From Burkholderiales bacterium (GTDB taxonomy: Bacteria > Pseudomonadota > Gammaproteobacteria > Burkholderiales > Usitatibacteraceae): DNA of 7,621 nucleotides. Positions 1 through 6,757 of the stretch are shown piece by piece; the stretch's first letter is position 1; each line of letters starts with the position of its first letter. The stretch covers positions 1 to 7,621 of the forward strand of contig JANXWW010000166.1 in the NCBI GenBank assembly GCA_025350945.1. Reading direction: 5' to 3'. A program made the position numbers and the translations under genes. Below the pieces are notes generated by a model. That model saw nothing but the letters and a program-made list of their open reading frames with translations, was not told where the DNA came from and did not search any database.

Positions 1-582
1 CAATCCGCCGAGCTCGCGCATGCGCGATTCAAGTGTGAATGGAACGACGGACATCAGGCCTGCGGCCGTTTCTTCCGCATCGGTAAACGCGTTCACTTTT
101 TTGCCGAATAAAATTGATTTGCCATCGTTGCGTTTAGCGCTGACCAAACCTGCGGGGCCGTGACAAACGGCGGCAACGATTTTATTTGCAGCGAATTGTT
201 TTTCCACTAGTTTGGTGACGGCCGGGTCGTTTGGTAAATCCCACATCGTGCCGTGGCCGCCGGGAAAGAAAACGGCGTCAAATGCGTTGGCATCAAGGGT
301 TGCTACCCTGGGTGTTGTCTGAACCATTTTTTGTGCAGTGGGGTCGTTTAAAAAACGCTCAACTTGCGGCGAATTTTTACCGGTTGCTGCCACACTTGAT
401 GGGTCGAACGGCACTGCGCCACCGAGCGGCGAGGAAATCGTTACATCTATTCCTGCATCGATAAATTGATAATAGGGAACAGCTAATTCCTCCACCCAAA
501 TGCCAGTGGGTTTTCCGCTGTCGCCCATTTTGTTGTTGGACGTTACAACTATTGCTACATGCTTTTTCATGAGGGTATTCAT
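1..582 (-). CDS. DJ-1/PfpI family protein (Hsp31 / glyoxalase III-like), 3' end cut by window
   Basis: Translating the minus strand gives 194 open residues running off the left edge. The fold is that of type 1 glutamine amidotransferase-like DJ-1/PfpI proteins. The nucleophile elbow AVCHGPAG places the catalytic Cys at residue 140 and His at 141. The early acidic residue lies in GIWVEEL (Glu32 by alignment with Hsp31), and FPGGHGTMWDL (106-116) is the usual glycine-rich loop. The acidic pair in FTDAEE (170-171) may supply the third triad member. Family members of this type are about 225 residues long, so roughly 30 C-terminal residues are missing. They act in the cytoplasm on methylglyoxal-type aldehydes or as stress chaperones; the substrate here is inferred, not shown. 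The ATG at 580-582 is chosen because GGAG (complement of 590-593) lies 7 nt upstream; a second ATG at 568-570 is less well placed. The gene is divergent from a LysR regulator, its likely controller. Confidence 0.9.
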   Translation of the reverse strand, partial: MNTLMKKHVAIVVTSNNKMGDSGKPTGIWVEELAVPYYQFIDAGIDVTISSPLGGAVPFDPSSVAATGKNSPQVERFLNDPTAQKMVQTTPRVATLDANAFDAVFFPGGHGTMWDLPNDPAVTKLVEKQFAANKIVAAVCHGPAGLVSAKRNDGKSILFGKKVNAFTDAEETAAGLMSVVPFTLESRMRELGGL

Positions 583-752
583 TTTCAGACTCCAAAATTA
601 ATAAGAACGCATCGATTTATAGCTGATGCCGCCGTGTTGCTCTGTCAGATAAGCTGTAAAACAGTGTCGTGAAATGGATGTTTGGCAACTTCTGAAAGCA
701 CACTGTATTGCCTATTTCAAAACAGATAAACTGGCTAAATATCATATTACTC

Positions 753-767
753 ATTACATGGTGTAAT
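753..767. promoter_or_regulatory. Palindrome ATTACATGGTGTAAT, candidate LysR-type operator
   Basis: Perfect inverted repeat with 6-bp arms (ATTACA / TGTAAT) around TGG, fitting the T-N11-A pattern (T754, A766) typical of LysR-type regulator sites. It ends 2 bp before the regulator's ATG and takes up the place where a Shine-Dalgarno sequence would be, and none is seen. Binding here would block the regulator's own expression. Only the symmetry is seen; the operator role is inferred. Confidence 0.5.
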
Positions 768-769
768 TA

Positions 770-1684
770 ATGACACGCACGATCGATCCGTTTCAACTCG
801 CCAGCATTGCGCTTTTCTGCAAAGCAGCAGAGCTGGGGAATTTCACCAGCGCCGCAGAAGCGATGGGCGTGACGCCTGCAGCGGTGAGCCGATCCATCGG
901 GAGGCTGGAGGAACGGTTGAACGTGAAACTGTTTGCGCGCACCACGCGCCGCGTAAAACTCACCGACGATGGGCGCGCGTATTTTGAGCAGTGTGAGCAG
1001 GCATTGGCGCAGTTACAGGAGGCGGAGCGCATCGTCACCGGCAATCAGGCGAGCCCCAGTGGGCGCTTGCGCGTGAGTGTGCCCACGACTTATGGGCATC
1101 ATCGTATCCTGCCGATACTGCCAAAATTTATGAAAAAATTTCCGCTGATTAATCTCGAGGTGAGCATCTCGAATCGCAATATCGATTTCGTTGAAGAAGG
1201 TTTTGACGTGGCGATACGCATGGGTGCGCTGGAGGATTCGCGACTGATCGCGCACAAGCTGGAAGATGCGGCGCTGTGTGTGTTCGCATCACCTGCCTAT
1301 TTGAAACGCGCGCCGAAGCTGCGCACTATTGCTGATTTAAGCGCACACGATTGCATTCAGTTCATCATGCCCAGCTCTGGTCGCCCGATTCCGTGGGGCT
1401 TTTTTGAGCGTAAGGGTGAAGTGGATTTTATGGCTAATAGCCGCATCCAGATTCAGGACGATGTGCTGGGCGGCGTGACGCTCGCCAAAGCCGGCGGCGG
1501 CGTGTTCCAGAGCTACCGATTTATTGTCGCACGCGAATTGCAATCGGGTGAACTAGTCGAAGTGCTGAAGGCACACGCCGGTCGTGCCCGACCATTTAAT
1601 ATTCTGTATCCGCAAAACCGCCATATGTCGTCGCGCGTGCGGGTGTTTGTTGATTTTGTGCGCGAACATTTTCGCGGGAAATAA
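770..1684 (+). CDS. LysR-type transcriptional regulator (CrgA-like group)
   Basis: 304-residue DNA-binding regulator of normal LysR length. The N-terminal winged helix-turn-helix spans about residues 9-67, with FTSAAEAMGVTPAAVSRSI as the HTH and LFARTTRRVKLTDDG as the wing. The linker helix follows (to about 90). The effector-binding domain (about 95-300) begins GRLRVSVPTTYG and contains VEEGFDVAIRMG and ASPAYLKR, typical of the CrgA/YhjC-like group. The ATG at 770 is the only sensible start, because an in-frame TAA lies at 764-766. No clear Shine-Dalgarno precedes it, so translation is probably weak or nearly leaderless. It is divergent from a DJ-1/PfpI gene; LysR proteins commonly control the divergent neighbour and themselves, and a palindrome just upstream fits that. 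Its effector cannot be read from the sequence. The stop codon is 3 bp from the stop of the convergent peptidase gene. Confidence 0.95.
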   Translation: MTRTIDPFQLASIALFCKAAELGNFTSAAEAMGVTPAAVSRSIGRLEERLNVKLFARTTRRVKLTDDGRAYFEQCEQALAQLQEAERIVTGNQASPSGRLRVSVPTTYGHHRILPILPKFMKKFPLINLEVSISNRNIDFVEEGFDVAIRMGALEDSRLIAHKLEDAALCVFASPAYLKRAPKLRTIADLSAHDCIQFIMPSSGRPIPWGFFERKGEVDFMANSRIQIQDDVLGGVTLAKAGGGVFQSYRFIVARELQSGELVEVLKAHAGRARPFNILYPQNRHMSSRVRVFVDFVREHFRGK

Positions 1685-1709
1685 ACTTTAGTTCCTCGAT
1701 TGAAAATGT
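1666..1709. other. Imperfect hairpin spanning two convergent stop codons
   Basis: Arms ACATTTTC (1666-1673) and GAAAATGT (1702-1709) pair over 8 bp. An inner stem CGGGAA (1675-1680) pairs with TTCC and CG (1692-1695, 1697-1698) around one bulged T. The 11-nt loop (1681-1691) contains the LysR stop (1682-1684) and the peptidase stop (1688-1690). The stem lies inside both coding regions. No T-run follows on either strand, so it is not a classical intrinsic terminator. It may be a bidirectional pause, a weak terminator or an RNA 3' end protector; the function is inferred. Confidence 0.4.
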
Positions 1710-3667
1710 GGCGATTGCAGCCATGCTGATCGCCTTGTTTTCGCTTCCACCGGGGTATCGTGTGTGATCAGCGAACACGTCGTTGCGGGTTGTGCCAGCA
1801 ATGTAAGCGCAAAACGTTTTATCTCATCGCGACGACAGGCGAGCACCTCGATAGTGGTGCCAACCGTGTAGCGTTTGATGCGCCGCTCCAGCGATATGGC
1901 GGTCACGCGCAAACCATCAATGGCGATAATCGAATCGTTCGCTGACAAGCCAGCGAGTTGTGCTGCGCCGCCGTCAAATACCTGAATCAATCTCGCATCA
2001 CCGTTAATCTCACTGCCGATTTTTACACCAAGCGTTGGTGTTTTGGTATCGGTGCTCCCCGCATTACCCACGCCCGGCACCTGAAACGTCATCGCCACAC
2101 CAATATGTTTGAACAGCGGCGTCAGATCAAGATCGTTGGTGCCATAAACCGCATGCGCAAAAAATTCGCCGAGATTAAGACCTGTCACGCGCGCGGCAAT
2201 CTCCTCAATCGCTGCTTCCGGCACGCCAAGCCGTGTTTTGCCAAATTCATTCCACAGCGCGCGCATTACATCGTCGAGTGATTTGGCACCGTTGGTTTTT
2301 TCACGAATCGTCAGATCAAGCGCTAACGCCACCATGGCACCTTTTTGGTAATAGCTTACGATGGCATTCGGCGCGTTTTCATCCTGACGATAATATTTAA
2401 TCCAGGCATCAAAACTCGCCTCGGCCACGCTCTGTTTCAAGCGTCCTTTTTGCGCTATCACCTTGCCAATATTTTCTGCCTCCACTTCGAGGTACTCCAG
2501 CGGCGTGATGATGCCGGCACGGACTAAAACGAGATCATCGTAGTAATCCGTGAAGCCTTCAAAAAACCACAGTTGGCGGGTGTAGTTTTCATTTGCGAGA
2601 TCGACATCAATAAACACTTCAGGTTTGATACGCTTGACGTTCCATGAATGAAAATACTCATGTGAAGCGAGCGACAATAGCTTTCGATAGCCTGCTGTTA
2701 CTGGTGTCTCATGCGCCAGCGGTAAATCGTCGCGATTGACAATCAGCGCGGTCGAGGCACGATGCTCCAGTCCGCCAAATCCATCACCCACCACGGTGAT
2801 TAAAAACCAGTATTCACGAAACGGTGCGCGCCACGATTCAGGTTCAAAAAAACGAATCTGGTATTCGCAAATCTTCTTTAGATCAGCGCAAAGCCGATTC
2901 ATGTCGGTGCGATGTGCGCCAGTAATAGCGACGTTATGCAGGCTACCGCAAGCCTCAAACGCCGCGTGCGTAAAGGTGCCCATCTCGACCGGATGATCGA
3001 TCAACTCATCATAATTCGCCGCGTAAAATTTGCCGAATGCACGAACTTCAGTACCGAGCATTTCGTTCCATTTGCGTTCGCCAATTCGTCGTTCAACAGT
3101 GCGTTCAATTTCATCGCCTCCAGCATCAGTTCGCGTATGGAGCGGCTTGATCTGACTTGCTGACGTGGTCGCGCCTGGCATCGGCGCAAGGGAAGTCGCA
3201 ATGCGCCATTCCGGATGCTGATCGTCGGCAAGAATTTCGATTTCGCAAGGCAGGCTGCGCATGCCGAGCGGCAATAAAAACACGCTGGTGCCATTAAAAA
3301 ATCCGTGCGTCTCGTCCAGATGCGCGCCGCGCACGCTCAGATCCCACGCATAGACCTCGTAAATAAGCGTCAGCACGCGCGCCGACGCAGACAGCGGTGA
3401 GCACTGCCAGGTCGCCTTATCGATCTTGGTGGTTGCCACAGCTTTGCCGTCTGCTTTGGCGCGCAGGCTCACAATGTTGCGGGCGAATTCACGAATCAGA
3501 TAGCTGCCGGGAATCCAGGTTGGCAACATGAATTTTTGCCCATCGCGTTCAGGCCGCTCTACCGTGACCGTAACCTCAAAAATATGGGCCGCGAGGTTCT
3601 TGGGCGAAATCGTGTAGCGGATGGGAGCTTCAATCTGAGGAGTTGTTGTCGAGGGCACGTGCTGCAT
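1688..3667 (-). CDS. M61-family (glycyl) aminopeptidase with C-terminal PDZ domain
   Basis: 659-residue zinc metallopeptidase. An N-terminal beta-sandwich (about 15-165) carries LPTWIPGSYLIREFARNIV. The catalytic domain has HEYFH at 336-340 (zinc ligands His336 and His340, catalytic Glu337) followed by SWNVKRIKPE, and Glu370 in WFFEGFTDYYDDL supplies the third ligand. A PDZ-like domain lies at about 545-620 (LGVKIG...VFDGGAAQLAGLSANDSIIAIDG). M61 enzymes release N-terminal residues, preferring glycine or alanine. There is no signal peptide, so it is probably cytoplasmic. The charged stretch at about 168-212 appears to be extra compared with relatives as I recall them. The ATG at 3665-3667 has AGG directly against it, which is poor spacing. 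A GTG at 3656-3658 with AAGGA 8 nt upstream is an alternative start giving 656 residues. It is divergent from a peptide-binding protein gene, which suggests a shared role in peptide use. Confidence 0.95.
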   Translation of the reverse strand: MQHVPSTTTPQIEAPIRYTISPKNLAAHIFEVTVTVERPERDGQKFMLPTWIPGSYLIREFARNIVSLRAKADGKAVATTKIDKATWQCSPLSASARVLTLIYEVYAWDLSVRGAHLDETHGFFNGTSVFLLPLGMRSLPCEIEILADDQHPEWRIATSLAPMPGATTSASQIKPLHTRTDAGGDEIERTVERRIGERKWNEMLGTEVRAFGKFYAANYDELIDHPVEMGTFTHAAFEACGSLHNVAITGAHRTDMNRLCADLKKICEYQIRFFEPESWRAPFREYWFLITVVGDGFGGLEHRASTALIVNRDDLPLAHETPVTAGYRKLLSLASHEYFHSWNVKRIKPEVFIDVDLANENYTRQLWFFEGFTDYYDDLVLVRAGIITPLEYLEVEAENIGKVIAQKGRLKQSVAEASFDAWIKYYRQDENAPNAIVSYYQKGAMVALALDLTIREKTNGAKSLDDVMRALWNEFGKTRLGVPEAAIEEIAARVTGLNLGEFFAHAVYGTNDLDLTPLFKHIGVAMTFQVPGVGNAGSTDTKTPTLGVKIGSEINGDARLIQVFDGGAAQLAGLSANDSIIAIDGLRVTAISLERRIKRYTVGTTIEVLACRRDEIKRFALTLLAQPATTCSLITHDTPVEAKTRRSAWLQSPHFQSRN

Positions 3668-3678
3668 CCTTTACAATT

Positions 3679-3696
3679 TAATGACTATATTCATTA
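3679..3696. promoter_or_regulatory. 18-bp palindrome TAATGACTATATTCATTA in a divergent control region
   Basis: 6-bp arms TAATGA (3679-3684) and TCATTA (3691-3696) surround CTATAT. The site overlaps the peptidase -10 box and its expected transcription start, and it lies about 85 bp before the substrate-binding protein start. A protein bound here would repress the peptidase and could act on both divergent genes. The symmetry is seen; the regulator is unknown. Confidence 0.35.
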
Positions 3697-3698
3697 TA
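3693..3698 (-). promoter_or_regulatory. -10 box TATAAT of the M61 peptidase promoter
   Basis: On the minus strand a perfect sigma-70 -10 hexamer lies 25 bp upstream of the peptidase ATG, predicting a short leader of about 20 nt. The sequence at the -35 position (GAATGA with a 17-bp spacer) is poor, so the promoter is either weak or depends on an activator. Confidence 0.45.
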
Positions 3699-3780
3699 AG
3701 CAGCGCTTTGGATTATCATTCCTACACGCTCTCCATTTATGTTTTTATCGTCTCACAACGTTTCTGTTGAAAGGAAAATT

Positions 3781-5406
3781 ATGTTCATCAGCTCATTCGG
3801 CAACATCTTCCGACGATCCAGAACCTTATTCGTCGCTGGCACCATTGCATTAGCACTTTCATCTGTTGCGTTCAGTGCCGCAGTGAACGCCAAAACACTG
3901 CGCTGGTCCAGCGCGGGCGATATCGCCACGCACGATCCGCATGCGCAAAACGAATCGTTCAATAATCAGTTTAATGGCCAGATTTACGAGCAGCTATTGG
4001 CTCGTGATAAAACCATGAAGCTGATTGGAAATCTTGCTACTGATTGGAAGCAGACATCGCCCACCACATGGGTTTTCAATCTCCGCAAAGGTGTGAAATG
4101 GCATGACGGCTCGAATTTCACGGCAGACGATGTGGTGTTCTCGATTCTGCGCACGCAAGCCGATACCTCCAACATGAAGGTTTATGGCAATGCGCTCGGC
4201 AAGCCAAAAAAGATTGATGATTTCACAGTCGAGCTAACCACACCGATTCCAAATCCGGTGTTGCCCGACATGGTCGGTAGCGGCAATATTTATATTATGA
4301 GCAAAGCATGGTGCGAAAAAAACAAGGTTGAAAAACCGCAAGATTTCAAGAACAAGGAAGAAACATTCGCGGTGCGCAATGCCATGGGTACTGGCCCGTT
4401 TATCCTGGTATCGCGTGAACCTGATGTGAAAACAGTGCTGAAGAAGAACCCGAACTGGTGGGGCAAATTTGACGGTAACGTCACGGATGTTATCTATCAG
4501 CCGATTAAGTCCAACAGTACGCGTGTCGCCGCATTGCTCTCGAAAGAAGTGGATTTTATTCTTGATCCGCCAGTACAGGACATGGAGAAACTCAAGGGTG
4601 ATAAATCGTTGAAGGTGTATGAAGGCCGTGAAAATCGCATCATCTTTATCGGCATGGATCAGGCGCGTGACGAGCTGCTTTACTCGGACGTGAAAGGCAA
4701 GAATCCGTTTAAAGACAAGCGTGTCCGTATGGCGCTATATCAATCGACCGATGTGGAGGCGATCAAGCGCAGCGTGATGCGCGGCCTGTCTGTGCCCACC
4801 GCCATTAATTTACCAGCCCCCAAAGCAGCCGGTATTCCGGATTCGATGGATAAACGCCATCCCATGATTTCAGTCGATGCGGCGAAGAAAATGCTGGCCG
4901 ACGCAGGTTATCCGAACGGTTTTACGGTGACTCTCGATTGCCCGAATGATCGCTACATTAATGACGAGCGGATTTGTGTGGCACTTGCCGGTATGTGGTC
5001 AAAAATTGGCGTCAACGTAAAAGTGGCCGCGATTCCAAAAGCAAATTATTTTCCGAAAATGCAAAAGCTTGATACCAGCATGTATTTGTTGGGCTGGGGT
5101 GGGGCAACCACGGACGCGATGTTTACGTTCAAACCAGTTCTGCATAGCCGTAACGACAACGGAGCTGGCGAATTCAACTGGGGCAACTACAAGATCGCCG
5201 CTTTTGATGAGCTGATCGAGAATGCCGAAGGCGAAACCGATATGAAAAAGCGTCAGGACATGATTATCAAGACAGTGCAAATGCATCACGACGAAGTGCT
5301 GCATATTCCGCTGCATCTGCAAGTGACACCATGGGCTTCGCAGGCGGGTGTGACGGTTACTCATCGTCCGGATAACTGGCTGGAAGTGGCCTGGGTGAAG
5401 ATGTGA
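3781..5406 (+). CDS. ABC transporter substrate-binding protein, family 5 (dipeptide/oligopeptide type)
   Basis: 541-residue periplasmic solute-binding protein of the DppA/OppA class (SBP_bac_5). Residues 1-37 form a Sec signal peptide: basic RRSR at 11-14, a hydrophobic core at 15-35 and predicted cleavage after Val-Asn-Ala37. The mature protein starts KTLRWSSAGDIATHDPHAQN, has GVKWHDGSNFTADDVVFS, then NPNWWGKFDGNVTDVIYQPI, and a later pair of cysteines in LDCPNDRYINDERIC that could form a disulphide. It should bind peptides or similar small solutes and hand them to a membrane permease. The start at 3781 is chosen over the in-frame ATG at 3739 because AAGGA (3771-3775) sits 5 nt upstream and the signal peptide then begins properly. 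No permease or ATPase genes flank it and a terminator follows at once, so it is an orphan that must use a transporter encoded elsewhere. The exact ligand cannot be read from the sequence. Confidence 0.95.
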   Translation: MFISSFGNIFRRSRTLFVAGTIALALSSVAFSAAVNAKTLRWSSAGDIATHDPHAQNESFNNQFNGQIYEQLLARDKTMKLIGNLATDWKQTSPTTWVFNLRKGVKWHDGSNFTADDVVFSILRTQADTSNMKVYGNALGKPKKIDDFTVELTTPIPNPVLPDMVGSGNIYIMSKAWCEKNKVEKPQDFKNKEETFAVRNAMGTGPFILVSREPDVKTVLKKNPNWWGKFDGNVTDVIYQPIKSNSTRVAALLSKEVDFILDPPVQDMEKLKGDKSLKVYEGRENRIIFIGMDQARDELLYSDVKGKNPFKDKRVRMALYQSTDVEAIKRSVMRGLSVPTAINLPAPKAAGIPDSMDKRHPMISVDAAKKMLADAGYPNGFTVTLDCPNDRYINDERICVALAGMWSKIGVNVKVAAIPKANYFPKMQKLDTSMYLLGWGGATTDAMFTFKPVLHSRNDNGAGEFNWGNYKIAAFDELIENAEGETDMKKRQDMIIKTVQMHHDEVLHIPLHLQVTPWASQAGVTVTHRPDNWLEVAWVKM

Positions 5407-5435
5407 TGTGCGGAGTCAAATAGACTGACGCATGA

Positions 5436-5473
5436 AAGTAAAAAGGCCAACTTGTTTGTTGGCTTTTTTACTT
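5436..5473. terminator. Strong bidirectional rho-independent terminator
   Basis: A 16-bp stem (5436-5451 with 5458-5473, one G-U pair) has a GC-rich core GCCAAC/GTTGGC, a 6-nt loop TTGTTT, and flanking A and T runs, so that a U-tract follows the core on either strand. It lies 29 nt after the substrate-binding protein stop and 5 nt after the stop of the convergent yqaA gene, and it can end both transcripts. Confidence 0.93.
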
Positions 5474-5478
5474 CTACG

Positions 5479-5919
5479 CTACTTCAAAAACGTGAGCGAG
5501 AACCATGCCCAACCACCTGCAATCACCCAATAACGCGTTAATTTACCGATGGTCATTAATGCAAGCGATACCCAGACATTAAATCGCAACCAGCCTGCGC
5601 CGACACACAACGCGTCGCCGACCAGTGGCACCCAACTCAGCAGCAATGACCAGTGACCGTATTTTTTGAGCCATGCAAGTGCACGCCCTTTGGATTTTTC
5701 AAAGACACGATTCGGAATAAAGCGGCCCAACGCATACGAGGTCATGCCGCCGAGCGTGTTGCCAACCGTCGCAACGACAATCGCTTGCCAAAACAGCGCA
5801 GGATATTTTGCCAAGAGCCCAATCAAAACCAGCTCAGAGCTGCCCGGCAGGATGGTCGCAGAAACAAATGAAGACGCTAGCAATCCCCACAAGCCAGCAT
5901 CAGCTGAAAATTCAAACAC
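5479..5919 (-). CDS. yqaA: YqaA-family (DedA/VTT-like) small inner-membrane protein
   Basis: 146-residue hydrophobic protein, matching the roughly 140-residue YqaA branch of the DedA/SNARE-associated (VTT) superfamily. Likely membrane segments lie at about 9-36 (including a re-entrant LPGSSE at 24-29), 43-65, 90-112 and 114-143. Family landmarks are NTLGGMTSYALGR (54-66) and SWVPLVGDALCVGAGWLR (95-112). The larger DedA proteins are tied to lipid-carrier flipping and membrane homeostasis; the job of YqaA itself is not established. The start codon is GTG (complement of 5917-5919), 3 nt after the phhA stop. No Shine-Dalgarno is visible and there is no other Met until residue 59, so translation is probably coupled to phhA. 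It is the last gene of the fumarylacetoacetase-phhA operon, and its gene ends at the bidirectional terminator. The TAG stop lies at 5479-5481. Confidence 0.88.
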   Translation of the reverse strand: MFEFSADAGLWGLLASSFVSATILPGSSELVLIGLLAKYPALFWQAIVVATVGNTLGGMTSYALGRFIPNRVFEKSKGRALAWLKKYGHWSLLLSWVPLVGDALCVGAGWLRFNVWVSLALMTIGKLTRYWVIAGGWAWFSLTFLK

Positions 5920-5922
5920 GAT

Positions 5923-6756
5923 TTAAACGACGACGAGAGAATCTATTGGCAAGATCGTGTTTGCAGAGAGTTCAGGGCGATTGCGTAACTCGGCGTAATA
6001 CGGCGTGAAATCTGGTGCGGTGGCGTCAAACAGTTCCTTGAAATTTTTGATCACGAAATAAGTTTCCTGAAACGTATCAATCTTGTATTTGGATTGCATC
6101 ACACGCAGTAAATCAAAGCGAATACGGTTTGGTTTTGTGCTTTCGATGCAGTAAGGTAATTCGCCGCCGGACGACAATATTCCCGCGCCATAAGTGCGCA
6201 AGCCCTTCGACGTTTCGATCAGGCCGAATTCTACCGTGTACCAATACAGACGAGCCAAATAATTGAGCGCATCAAGTCCTTTTGCCTTCACGCCACCTTT
6301 GCCGTAAGCCTCCAGATAATCTGCAAATGTCTTGTCAAACAATAGCGGCACATGACCAAAAAAATCGTGAAAAATATCAGGCTCAACGATGTAATCAAAC
6401 TCTGCTGGATTGCGCAGCCACACCGTCACCGGAAAGCGGCGATGGGCGAGGTGATCAAAAAAAATATCATCTGGTAACAAGCCGGGCACAGCAACAATTT
6501 GCCAATTCGTTGCGGCTTTTAGTTTAGGATTTATTTCAGCGAATTTTGGAATGCCTGCACTGAAATTAAGTGTTGCAAGTGAATCCAGAAATTCATCGCA
6601 TGCATAGCGCGGCAGCAGCGTGGATTGGCGCGCATAAAGGCGTTTCCACAGATTGTGTTCATCAGCCGAATACGCCGCCCAATCTTGATCTACCGTGTAG
6701 TCGGTGCGAATGTGTTCGTAGTTGCCGCGAAGTGCGTGATCGGTTTGGCCAGCCAT
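5923..6756 (-). CDS. phhA: Phenylalanine 4-hydroxylase
   Basis: 277-residue single-domain bacterial aromatic amino acid hydroxylase, closely resembling the Chromobacterium violaceum enzyme (about 297 residues). It converts phenylalanine to tyrosine with tetrahydropterin, O2 and non-haem iron in the cytoplasm. The iron ligands are visible: His130 and His135 in EPDIFHDFFGHVPLL, and Glu176 in YWYTVEFGL. Other family blocks are VPGLLPDDIFFDHLAHRRFP (about 90-109), ADYLEAYGKGGVKAKGLDAL, TYGAGILSSGGEL and DTFQETYFVI. No regulatory ACT domain is present, as is normal for bacteria. The ATG (complement of 6754-6756) lies 1 nt after the stop of the upstream fumarylacetoacetase-family gene (TGA-A-ATG), which implies translational coupling. 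It feeds the tyrosine/homogentisate pathway. The pterin carbinolamine dehydratase gene (phhB) is not in the window. Confidence 0.97.
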   Translation of the reverse strand: MAGQTDHALRGNYEHIRTDYTVDQDWAAYSADEHNLWKRLYARQSTLLPRYACDEFLDSLATLNFSAGIPKFAEINPKLKAATNWQIVAVPGLLPDDIFFDHLAHRRFPVTVWLRNPAEFDYIVEPDIFHDFFGHVPLLFDKTFADYLEAYGKGGVKAKGLDALNYLARLYWYTVEFGLIETSKGLRTYGAGILSSGGELPYCIESTKPNRIRFDLLRVMQSKYKIDTFQETYFVIKNFKELFDATAPDFTPYYAELRNRPELSANTILPIDSLVVV

Positions 6757-6757
6757 T

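Noticed and set aside
377..595. 72-residue minus-strand reading frame
   Set aside because: It overlaps the DJ-1/PfpI gene on the same strand in another frame; the other frame carries the clear family motifs and a good ribosome-binding site.
616..621. TATAAA as -10 box of the DJ-1/PfpI gene (minus strand)
   Set aside because: No acceptable -35 at 16-18 bp; the nearest match (CTGACA) is 21 bp away, so the promoter cannot be placed with confidence.
661..706. Inverted repeat ACAGTGT / ACACTGT
   Set aside because: Only 7 bp with a 32-nt gap and no extension of the pairing; expected by chance at this length.
1958..2281. 107-residue plus-strand reading frame inside the peptidase gene
   Set aside because: It lies entirely antisense to the conserved C-terminal part of the M61 peptidase and shows no recognisable motif or ribosome-binding signal.
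3739..3780. Upstream ATG giving a 14-residue longer substrate-binding protein
   Set aside because: No ribosome-binding site precedes it, and the extension would put a polar stretch before the signal peptide; the ATG at 3781 has AAGGA at the right distance.
3808..3834. Twin-arginine (Tat) signal in the substrate-binding protein (RRSRTLF)
   Set aside because: It lacks the S/T-RR-x-F-L-K consensus and has a strongly hydrophobic core; it fits an ordinary Sec signal.
4999..5364. 121-residue minus-strand reading frame inside the substrate-binding protein gene
   Set aside because: Antisense shadow of a strongly conserved coding region, with a Cys/His-rich composition typical of such shadows.
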